From Candidatus Paceibacter sp. (lineage in GTDB: Bacteria; Patescibacteriota; Patescibacteriia; SG8-24; DYFX01), in contig DYFX01000035.1 in assembly GCA_020724945.1 (NCBI GenBank), positions 1 to 12,869 on the forward strand: 12,869 nucleotides of DNA, given 5' to 3'. The position numbers and the translations under genes are program-made. Below are positions 8,221-12,869 of this stretch, one piece after another (position 1 is the stretch's first letter; every line of letters begins with the position of its first letter). The notes under the pieces are model-generated. The model had not been told where the DNA came from. It did not search any database and worked only from the letters and a program-made list of their open reading frames with translations.

Positions 8221-8249
8221 AGTGTAGCGGAGGGTGCCCGGCACGGCAA
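8221..8249 (-). promoter_or_regulatory. parAB promoter, leaderless
   Basis: On the minus strand TTGCCG (8244-8249), a 17-base spacer and TACACT (8221-8226). Only 8 bases separate the -10 from the parA ATG, so transcription should begin within a base or two of the start codon. No Shine-Dalgarno fits. Confidence 0.65.
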
Positions 8250-8256
8250 GGCTCGA

Positions 8257-8285
8257 TTGACAAGGCCCTTCGTCCCGCATAAACT
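8257..8285 (+). promoter_or_regulatory. tRNA-Leu promoter
   Basis: TTGACA (8257-8262), a 17-base spacer and TAAACT (8280-8285), 27 bases before the mature tRNA 5' end. It is divergent from the parA promoter, with 7 bases between the two -35 boxes. Confidence 0.8.
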
Positions 8286-8312
8286 GAGCCTAGCTTCGCC
8301 GAAAAACCGCCT

Positions 8313-8398
8313 GCCGCGGTGGCGAAATGGCAGACGCAGGGGACTCAAAATCCCCCGCCCGCAAGGGCATGAGGGTTCAAGTCCCTCCCGCGGCACCA
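8313..8398 (+). tRNA. tRNA-Leu (anticodon CAA)
   Basis: This 86-nt class II tRNA has acceptor GCCGCGG (8313-8319) pairing with CCGCGGC (8388-8394), discriminator A and an encoded CCA (8396-8398). The anticodon stem GGGGA/TCCCC (8339-8343/8351-8355) encloses the loop CTCAAAA, giving anticodon CAA (8346-8348), which reads UUG. The long variable arm has a GCCC/GGGC stem with a GCAA loop, as expected for tRNA-Leu. The T arm is GAGGG-TTCAAGT-CCCTC. All arms pair well, so the gene looks functional. Confidence 0.96.
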
Positions 8399-8400
8399 TG

Positions 8401-8426
8401 AACGACCGACCACATCGGTCGTTTTT
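8401..8426 (+). terminator. Terminator of tRNA-Leu
   Basis: A 9-bp stem, AACGACCGA (8401-8409) with TCGGTCGTT (8415-8423), encloses a CCACA loop and is followed by further T residues. It begins 3 bases after the tRNA CCA and isolates the tRNA from the downstream cassette. Confidence 0.88.
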
Positions 8427-8440
8427 GCATGCCGATGCGG

Positions 8441-8469
8441 TTGACGCGAAGACCCTTCCGTGGTAGGAA
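8441..8469 (+). promoter_or_regulatory. Promoter of the ubiquitin-like conjugation cassette
   Basis: TTGACG (8441-8446), a 17-base spacer and TAGGAA (8464-8469). The expected start near 8476 gives a leader of about 36 bases carrying a hairpin and an RBS. The promoter lies just after the tRNA terminator, so the cassette is its own transcription unit. Confidence 0.6.
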
Positions 8470-8474
8470 AACCC

Positions 8475-8490
8475 CTTGCCGCGAGGCAAG
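8475..8490 (+). promoter_or_regulatory. 5' UTR hairpin with GNRA loop before the cassette
   Basis: CTTGCC (8475-8480) pairs with GGCAAG (8485-8490) around a GCGA tetraloop. It falls at the very start of the predicted transcript, where it could stabilise the 5' end. It ends 11 bases before the AAGGAG ribosome site (8502-8507). A regulatory role is only inferred. Confidence 0.5.
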
Positions 8491-8512
8491 CGCCCTTTGA
8501 AAAGGAGCCCGC

Positions 8513-10111
8513 ATGACCGTCTTCGCGCTCGGCCCCGAGATCGGGGTCATCGTCCCTACGCAGGAAAAACCGCCCGTCCTCAAGAGGGAGTTCGCCGTCT
8601 GCGACATCCTCCGCAAACGGCTGCCGGCCAGCATCGCGCCGCCGGAGCAGGGCTGGATGACGGCGACGGTGCTCGGCATCAGCGTCGACATCGTCCCGTT
8701 CGTCTACCGGACCGAAGCGGAGGCCGCCGACGCGATAGCGTCGTTCGTGGCGGCCTTCGAGAAGCTCGGCCTTCCGGTCGACGCCGTCGCCGGCAAGGTC
8801 GCCGGGGAGTTCGACGGGCCCGTGCTCGTCCTGAAGGAGCCGTCCGTCGAGGAACGATTCTTCGGCGAGGACGATTCCAACACGCGCGCCGTCCACCGTG
8901 CGGCCATCCAGGCCGACCTCGAGGTCCTCGGGCGGTTCTCGCGCGTCACCGGACTGCGGATCCGCTACTGCCTCGGGCAGTACATCACCCTGCCGCCGCT
9001 CCCGGACGAGGAAGGCGCCTTGAATATCTTCCTCGGCGCCCGGCCTCCCGGGAACTATCGGTACTTCAGCCAGCGCCTCAAGGAGGTGTTCGGGCTGAAG
9101 GTCTGGGAGGAGGGCGGGGTGCGATTCGTCCATGGCGCGACGCCGTGGCGCGGACGCGTGCTTTCGGCCGAAGGCGTCCCCGTCTTCCAGATCGTCGGCA
9201 ACAACGCCTACGACCTCGTCCACATGGTCTCCGAGGGCAACGCGTTCGACCGCGGACCGCTCTGGGAGAAGATGCTTTCCTTGCTCGCGCGCGACCTCGC
9301 GCCCATCGCGAAGGAGGACGCGCGGGAAGCCGAGATCGATCCCGTGGCCGAAGCCCAGGCGATGGCGAAGAAGCGTTGCGAGGGCATCCGGACGGATGTC
9401 GAGAAGCTCGACTTCGAGCTGCGCGACATCCAGCGGAAGTTCGCCGAGAAGCTGCGCGAACGCGACCAGCAGGTCATCGCCCTGAAGGCGCTCGAGCGCG
9501 AGCTCGCCGACATCGGCGAGCGGAACGCCGAAGACTTCCGGCGCCTGCGCGCCATGCCGGACATCGTCGCCTTCCGCATCGACGCGGACGACGGCCTGAT
9601 GGCCGAGACCGTCCCGATCGCCCTCGAGCGGGACGGACGGCGCCACGACCTCGGACCGTTCCGCATCCATCTGGCCCCCGACGGCAAGGTGGCGGTCTGG
9701 AGCGAGGCGCCCCGGCACCCGCTGGGGCACCATCATCCGCACATCGACAAGACCCATCTCGAGTGCTTCGGCAATGTCACCCTGCCGATCGTGAAGCAGG
9801 CGACGGCGTACCGCTTCGCCGACGCCATCGAGCTCATCCTGCGCTGGCTCCGCTCGTACCGTCCGGAGACCACCCTCATCCCGCTCGAGGAGTTCCCGTC
9901 CGTCCCGATCGAAACGACCCGCACCGCGAAAGGAACGAACCGTGAAACGCGAAAAAAGGATCGCCCTGAACTTCTCCCAGCAGCACAAGCTGCTGGATCC
10001 GAAGGCCCCGCGGCCGGTGACGCTGATCGGCGCCGGCGCAGTGGGAAGCCACGCCGCCGTCGCGCTCGCCCGGATGGGCGTGCCGAAGCTGACCGTCTGG
10101 GACGACGATGA
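8513..10111 (+). CDS. Multidomain protein with coiled coil and C-terminal E2-like domain
   Basis: This is a predicted ubiquitin-conjugating (E2-like) protein of the cassette. Residues 1 to about 265 match nothing I recognise. Residues about 275-345 are a charged, heptad-like coiled coil. Residues about 348-465 look like a UBC fold: strands ending at a His-Pro-His motif (408-410), then Cys418 exactly ten residues after the first His, followed by a helical tail (FADAIELILRWLRSY). That matches the HPN-to-catalytic-Cys spacing of classical E2 enzymes; the function is inferred from motif and neighbours. The start is supported by AAGGAG 5 bases upstream. The open frame runs 170 nt into the next gene. 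The last 55 or so codons have atypical codon use and an Arg/Ala-rich translation, so the natural C-terminus may be near 9945 or 9969. Confidence 0.7.
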   Translation: MTVFALGPEIGVIVPTQEKPPVLKREFAVCDILRKRLPASIAPPEQGWMTATVLGISVDIVPFVYRTEAEAADAIASFVAAFEKLGLPVDAVAGKVAGEFDGPVLVLKEPSVEERFFGEDDSNTRAVHRAAIQADLEVLGRFSRVTGLRIRYCLGQYITLPPLPDEEGALNIFLGARPPGNYRYFSQRLKEVFGLKVWEEGGVRFVHGATPWRGRVLSAEGVPVFQIVGNNAYDLVHMVSEGNAFDRGPLWEKMLSLLARDLAPIAKEDAREAEIDPVAEAQAMAKKRCEGIRTDVEKLDFELRDIQRKFAEKLRERDQQVIALKALERELADIGERNAEDFRRLRAMPDIVAFRIDADDGLMAETVPIALERDGRRHDLGPFRIHLAPDGKVAVWSEAPRHPLGHHHPHIDKTHLECFGNVTLPIVKQATAYRFADAIELILRWLRSYRPETTLIPLEEFPSVPIETTRTAKGTNRETRKKDRPELLPAAQAAGSEGPAAGDADRRRRSGKPRRRRARPDGRAEADRLGRR

Positions 10112-10622
10112 CGTCTCCGAGCACAACATCCCGATGTCGGCCTACCGCCTCGAAAAGGACCTGATGAGGGCCAAGGTCGAGGCCTTGCGCGAGATCGTGA
10201 AGGAAGCCACCGGCCTCCTGATCGACATCCGCAAGGAACGGTATGCCGGCCAGGAGCCGCTCGCGGGCCCGGTCGTCGCCTGCGTCGACACCATGGAGGC
10301 CCGCCAGGCCGTCTGGCGGAGCGTCCGGATGAACACGGATGTCGACATCCTGATCGACACGCGCACGGCGGAAAAGCTCCTCTGGGTCTTCTCCGTCTCG
10401 CCCTGCGATCACGAAGACGCCGCGTACTACGACCGGCACGTGTCCTACGGCACGAAGCAGGCCGCGCCGCACATGTGCGGCCAGCACGGCTGGATGCCGA
10501 TGTCCTACCGGGCCGCCGGCCTCGTCGCCGAGAACTTGACGACCTGGTGGATGTCCGGTATCAAGGTCCTGCACCACAAGGAATATGTGGCGTCGCCCGT
10601 AACCGCACAGGAGGCACCGTGA
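9942..10622 (+). CDS. E1-like/ThiF-family adenylyltransferase
   Basis: ThiF/E1 enzymes adenylate the C-terminus of a ubiquitin-like protein and often pass it to a Cys. This 226-residue protein is a bare core: Rossmann GAGAVGS at residues 30-36, then the acidic nucleotide/Mg site VWDDDDVSEHN, RAKVEAL with the conserved Lys, and CVDTMEAR with Asp116. Cys114, Cys155 and Cys179 are the only cysteines I note; Cys179 (APHMCGQHG) is the best candidate for a thioester role. The usual N-x-x-R-Q arginine is replaced by NIPMS, and the structural-zinc CxxC pairs are absent. The start is GTG with AAAGGA upstream (9930-9935); the coding region overlaps the E2-like frame. The stop overlaps the next start as GTGA. 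MoeB/ThiF sulfur-carrier activation is the alternative, but the E2-like neighbour argues for conjugation. Confidence 0.88.
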   Translation: MKREKRIALNFSQQHKLLDPKAPRPVTLIGAGAVGSHAAVALARMGVPKLTVWDDDDVSEHNIPMSAYRLEKDLMRAKVEALREIVKEATGLLIDIRKERYAGQEPLAGPVVACVDTMEARQAVWRSVRMNTDVDILIDTRTAEKLLWVFSVSPCDHEDAAYYDRHVSYGTKQAAPHMCGQHGWMPMSYRAAGLVAENLTTWWMSGIKVLHHKEYVASPVTAQEAP

Positions 10623-10834
10623 AGGTCAAGATCATCGTGAAGGGTACCGAAGGCCAAGAGACCAGGAACGTCGACATCGCCGCCAGCGGCGCCTCCCTCG
10701 GGGAGGTCTGCAAGGCCGCCGGCATCTCGACGAAGGACAAGGACTTCACCGTCGACGGCAAGCCCGCCACGCTCGACACGCATGTCGGCAAGAACATGCC
10801 CGTCGAGGTCTCGGCCCGCCCCCAGGGCTCCTGA
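10619..10834 (+). CDS. Ubiquitin-like (beta-grasp) modifier, 71 aa
   Basis: This is the predicted small protein that the E1-like enzyme activates. The pattern fits a beta-grasp fold: a first strand KVKIIVKG, a second strand RNVDIAAS, a helix SLGEVCKAAGI, and a later block FTVDGKPATLDTHVGKNMPV that resembles the ThiS/MoaD stretch before the tail. It ends in QGS rather than Gly-Gly, so only a single Gly is followed by Ser. The GTG start overlaps the upstream TGA. AGGAGG (10609-10614) four bases before it is the strongest ribosome site in the cassette, which would favour excess modifier. It could instead be a sulfur carrier, but I see no thiamin or molybdopterin genes. Fold confidence is moderate because the protein is so short. 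Confidence 0.8.
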   Translation: MKVKIIVKGTEGQETRNVDIAASGASLGEVCKAAGISTKDKDFTVDGKPATLDTHVGKNMPVEVSARPQGS

Positions 10835-10865
10835 CTCCCCGCTCCTTCCTCCGCGCATACCGAAA

Positions 10866-10902
10866 TCCCCCGCCGCTTCGCGCGACGGGGGACTTTTCTT
10901 TT
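10866..10902. terminator. Terminator of the cassette, shared with the convergent membrane-protein gene
   Basis: TCCCCCG (10866-10872) pairs with CGGGGGA (10886-10892); the 13-base loop can form a further CGC/GCG pairing. CTTTTCTTTT follows. It begins 31 bases after the ubiquitin-like gene and abuts the stop codon of the minus-strand gene. Confidence 0.85.
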
Positions 10903-11384
10903 CAGCCGATGACGGCGATCTTCACCAGGACGAGGGCGGCGACCACCTGGTAGGCCACGCCCCACTTGAAGGGGATGTCCTTGCCCTTGCGGTACTTGCC
11001 GATCCAGTGATGATGGTTCTTGTGGTGATAGGCCGTGAAGCGGCGGAAGAACGGGCCGATCTTGGTGACCTCGTAGACGCCGACCAGGAGGTCCGGAAGG
11101 ATGCTGCCGATGAGGCCCCACTTCATCGCCGCGTGCAGGTGCGGAGGCGCGTTCGAGAGGATGAGCAGCGTGACATACATCGCGATGACGGCGTCGATCG
11201 AGACATAGGCGACGGCGCGCTTGATCTTGTCGCCGGACTTGTAGCCGTCGAGCATGTGCTCGTCGCCGTGCGGGATCCGGTCGACCAGGAAGTGCGACAA
11301 GAAGCCGAGCGAGAAGGCGGCGGTCGGACTCGGGACGACGACCCCGACGAGGGCGCCGATCGCGGCGTGGGTGGTGACGAACAT
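10902..11384 (-). CDS. YdjM-like membrane protein (putative metal-dependent hydrolase)
   Basis: This 160-residue membrane protein resembles the YdjM family, described as inner-membrane putative metal-dependent hydrolases. It has the layout TTHAAIGA (His6), FLSHFLVDRIPHGDEH (His31, Asp35, His39, Asp41, His43), then GSILPD (Asp98) and a His cluster, YHHKNHHHW (119-127), which together could bind metal. Hydrophobic segments lie near residues 7-30, 58-78, 86-105 and 140-158. The ATG at 11384 is preferred over one 18 codons upstream because the -10 box ends 9 bases before it and the conserved N-terminus starts there. The message is near-leaderless. It converges on the cassette but has its own promoter, so a functional link is not implied. 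Confidence 0.75.
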   Translation of the reverse strand: MFVTTHAAIGALVGVVVPSPTAAFSLGFLSHFLVDRIPHGDEHMLDGYKSGDKIKRAVAYVSIDAVIAMYVTLLILSNAPPHLHAAMKWGLIGSILPDLLVGVYEVTKIGPFFRRFTAYHHKNHHHWIGKYRKGKDIPFKWGVAYQVVAALVLVKIAVIG

Positions 11385-11393
11385 ACGCCGGAA

Positions 11394-11422
11394 ACTATAG
11401 CACCCCGGGCGAGGATTGACAA
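11394..11422 (-). promoter_or_regulatory. Promoter of the YdjM-like gene, leaderless
   Basis: On the minus strand TTGTCA (11417-11422), a 17-base spacer and TATAGT (11394-11399). The -10 is 9 bases from the ATG. Its -35 box overlaps that of the divergent promoter by five bases. Confidence 0.8.
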
Positions 11423-11444
11423 GGATGCCGTTTTCCACTTAGAT
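11416..11444 (+). promoter_or_regulatory. Promoter of the VWA lipoprotein gene
   Basis: TTGACA (11416-11421), a 17-base spacer and TTAGAT (11439-11444). The expected leader of about 45 bases includes a small hairpin (GCCCG 11464-11468 with CGGGC 11475-11479) and a GAGGG ribosome site (11487-11491). Confidence 0.75.
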
Positions 11445-11494
11445 GGCTTCAGACCTTTCAACAGCCCGTGTTTTCGGGCGAAAGTCGAGGGCGC

Positions 11495-12766
11495 ATGCGC
11501 AAGGACTTCCTCATCGTTTTCGGGCTCTTGAGCCTGGTGTTCTCCGCCTGCGGCCCCCAGCCGCGCGAGTCCGACGGGACCTGCGCCGCAGGCCTCACGC
11601 TCTGCGGCGAAGAGTGCGTCGACCTTTCGGACGATAGCCGGAACTGCGGCCAGTGCGGCTTCGAATGCCGGGCTCCGGAATCCAACGCCTGCCACGGCGG
11701 GTGGTGCGCCTGCATCGGCGCGAACCACGAGATCGCGGACGCCTGCGACCCCCCGACGGTCTGCGCCGGCGCCATCGGCAAGTGCATCCGCCCCGACTAC
11801 GGGACGACGGAGACCTGCGACGAGATCGACGGCGTCCCATGCGACGACCCGAACAAGGTCTGTCTCCTCGGCTGGTGCACCCTGCCGGAGTGCGCCGGTC
11901 CGGAAACCTGCAACGGCCTGGACGACGACTGCGACGGCCACACCGACGGCATCGGACCCGTACCGGGTCCCGCCGAACCGCTGACGCGCCCGTGCTACGG
12001 CGGCGACCCCGCCGAGGTCGGCATCGGCGCCTGCCGCATGGGCGAGCAGGCCTGCTACTACGGCGTATGGACGCCGGAGGGCCAATGCCCCGGAGAAGTC
12101 CTGCCGGTGCCCGAAGAAGGCCTTCTGGCCTGCGACGGCGTCGACAACGATTGCGACGCCTGCGTCGACGGGCGCGTCGAGGAGGACGGTACGGTCGTCT
12201 GCGACATGGCCGAGCAGAAGACGACCGACATCATCTTCATGATCGATGTCTCCGGATCGATGTCCGGCGTCCTCTCGGCCGTCATCAACGCGAGCGGCAA
12301 CTTCGCGACGACCTACTCCGGGGCGGCGCACATCCGTTGGGCCATCGAGCGCATCGCCGAAGTCCCGCCGACCTATGTGGATGTCTTCCGTCCCCTCGGC
12401 GGCTTCACGGCCTTCCTGTCGGGACTCTCCGCGCTGGCGCTCAACGGCGGCACCGAGCCGACCTACGACGCGGTCCATGTGACGGCGACCGGCGGCTACG
12501 ACGCCGCGCTCCTGAACGGGACGGCTCCGGGCGAGATCCAGGTCTATGTCGTCTTCGGCGACGAGAACGCGCAGACGCTGACCGGACAGACGGAAGCGAC
12601 CGTCTGCCAGGCCGTCGCCGACCGCGGCGCGATCCTGGTGGTCTTCACCTCTCCGGCCTACTACGCCGACTGGGACGCGTGCGCCATCCTCTACCCGCTG
12701 ACCAGCGACGCCACGCAGATGCAGAGCCAGCTCGAAGACCTCTTCGACCTCACCTGCACCTTCTGA
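11495..12766 (+). CDS. Cys-rich lipoprotein with MopE-like motifs and a von Willebrand A domain
   Basis: This is a predicted exported lipoprotein of 423 residues, probably surface- or envelope-anchored and binding a protein or metal ligand. The ATG at 11495 gives a clean lipoprotein signal: MRKDF, a hydrophobic core, then FSAC with the lipid-acceptor Cys at residue 19. An earlier GTG (11468) would spoil it. Residues about 28-75 form a Cys-rich module of the myxobacterial-type CG..C..NCGQCG pattern. Two Asp-rich motifs follow, CNGLDDDCDG (139) and CDGVDNDCDACVDG (213), like the putative metal-binding motifs of MopE-type proteins. A VWA domain spans about 244-423 with the MIDAS signature DVSGS at 251-255. 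A weak GAGGG ribosome site lies 3 bases upstream. A strong terminator follows. Confidence 0.88.
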   Translation: MRKDFLIVFGLLSLVFSACGPQPRESDGTCAAGLTLCGEECVDLSDDSRNCGQCGFECRAPESNACHGGWCACIGANHEIADACDPPTVCAGAIGKCIRPDYGTTETCDEIDGVPCDDPNKVCLLGWCTLPECAGPETCNGLDDDCDGHTDGIGPVPGPAEPLTRPCYGGDPAEVGIGACRMGEQACYYGVWTPEGQCPGEVLPVPEEGLLACDGVDNDCDACVDGRVEEDGTVVCDMAEQKTTDIIFMIDVSGSMSGVLSAVINASGNFATTYSGAAHIRWAIERIAEVPPTYVDVFRPLGGFTAFLSGLSALALNGGTEPTYDAVHVTATGGYDAALLNGTAPGEIQVYVVFGDENAQTLTGQTEATVCQAVADRGAILVVFTSPAYYADWDACAILYPLTSDATQMQSQLEDLFDLTCTF

Positions 12767-12783
12767 CCCCTCCGCCTTCGGCA

Positions 12784-12810
12784 CCTCCCCTTTCAGGGGA
12801 GGATTTTTTT
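12784..12810 (+). terminator. Terminator of the VWA lipoprotein gene
   Basis: CCTCCCC (12784-12790) pairs with GGGGAGG (12796-12802) around a TTTCA loop, followed by A and T7. The stem sequence closely resembles the topA terminator (5012-5042), suggesting a recurrent terminator type in this genome. Confidence 0.92.
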
Positions 12811-12815
12811 GGATG

Positions 12816-12849
12816 AAAAATTCCCCACCCATGCGGATGAGGAATTTTT
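12816..12849 (-). terminator. Terminator of the minus-strand tRNA at the window end
   Basis: On the minus strand, AAAAATTCCTCATCC pairs along 15 bp (two G-T wobbles) with GGGTGGGGAATTTTT around a GCAT loop. It starts on the last base of the tRNA CCA and ends in T5. Its arms are 12835-12849 and 12816-12830. Confidence 0.75.
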
Positions 12850-12869
12850 GGTAGCGGGAGAGGGGGTCG
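12849..12869 (-). tRNA. tRNA 3' end, truncated by window edge, isotype unknown
   Basis: Read on the minus strand, the last 21 bases are CGACC (end of a T loop), CCCTC (T stem), TCCCGCT (acceptor 3' strand), discriminator A and CCA. The 5' end should therefore begin (A or C)GCGGGA. A first A would fit tRNA-Ile; a mismatched C1 would fit the initiator tRNA-Met. The anticodon lies outside the window. The terminator directly after CCA supports a real tRNA gene. Confidence 0.7.

Noticed and set aside
6528..8312. Replication origin or parS site near parAB
   Set aside because: I saw no parS-like palindrome (TGTTTCACGTGAAACA type), no DnaA-box cluster and no dnaA, gidA or gidB gene.
8257..8466. Small plus-strand open frame around the tRNA
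   Set aside because: It is the translated tRNA-Leu gene and its terminator.
8345..10129. Minus-strand open frame of 594 codons opposite tRNA-Leu and the E2-like gene
   Set aside because: It runs through a tRNA and two terminators and reads as a charged shadow.
10475..10618. N-terminal extension of the ubiquitin-like protein by 48 codons
   Set aside because: The extension overlaps the E1 coding frame and reads Arg/Asp-rich; AGGAGG and GTG at 10619 give the natural start.
10619..10834. ThiS/MoaD sulfur carrier as the main reading of the small protein
   Set aside because: No thiamin or molybdopterin genes are nearby, the tail lacks Gly-Gly and an E2-like gene is in the same operon. It is kept only as an alternative.
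11123..12832. Minus-strand open frame of 569 codons opposite the VWA lipoprotein
   Set aside because: The plus strand encodes a signal peptide, lipobox, Cys modules and a MIDAS motif; the reverse frame crosses a promoter pair and a terminator.
1..12869. Recoded UGA (Gly) genetic code found in some candidate phyla
   Set aside because: TGA ends pth, dprA, rsh, parA and others at the expected family C-termini.

Overview
The window is a GC-rich bacterial chromosome segment using the standard code: TGA, TAG and TAA all act as stops at the ends of recognisable genes. It carries housekeeping genes (peptidyl-tRNA hydrolase, DprA, topoisomerase I, a short Rel/SpoT enzyme, ParA/ParB, tRNA-Leu) mixed with accessory genes. 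Compact genes, a Rel/SpoT protein that stops just after its TGS domain, and several core genes whose promoter -10 box lies only 8-10 bases before the ATG (leaderless or nearly so) suggest a candidate-phylum lineage, perhaps Patescibacteria/CPR. This is an inference. The Cys-rich, MopE-like secreted protein would also fit a myxobacterium-like genome.

Layout. 1-546: 3' part of pth, ending at a terminator shared with a convergent orphan gene (604-1671, minus). 1803-6512: dprA, topA and rsh on the plus strand, each apparently with its own promoter. rsh converges on parB across a symmetric terminator. parA-parB (7427-8212, minus) share an ATGA stop/start overlap. parA is divergent from a tRNA-Leu(CAA) gene (8313-8398).

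8441-10902 is the most interesting part: a self-contained transcription unit with its own promoter, 5' hairpin and terminator. It encodes (a) a long protein with an unknown N-terminal half, a coiled coil and a C-terminal domain carrying an E2-like His-Pro-His...Cys signature; (b) a minimal E1/ThiF-like adenylyltransferase; (c) a 71-residue beta-grasp ubiquitin-like protein. This looks like a stripped-down bacterial ubiquitin-like conjugation pathway. It has no JAB/deubiquitinase gene, and the modifier ends in Gly-Ser rather than Gly-Gly. The first two genes overlap by 170 nt, which suggests a frameshift, an assembly indel or an unusual dispensable tail.

10902-12869: a YdjM-like membrane protein (minus) and a Cys-rich lipoprotein with a von Willebrand A domain (plus) diverge from promoters whose -35 boxes physically overlap. 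The lipoprotein gene ends at a strong terminator. The window closes with the 3' end of a minus-strand tRNA and its own terminator. I saw no transposase, CRISPR array or parS palindrome.
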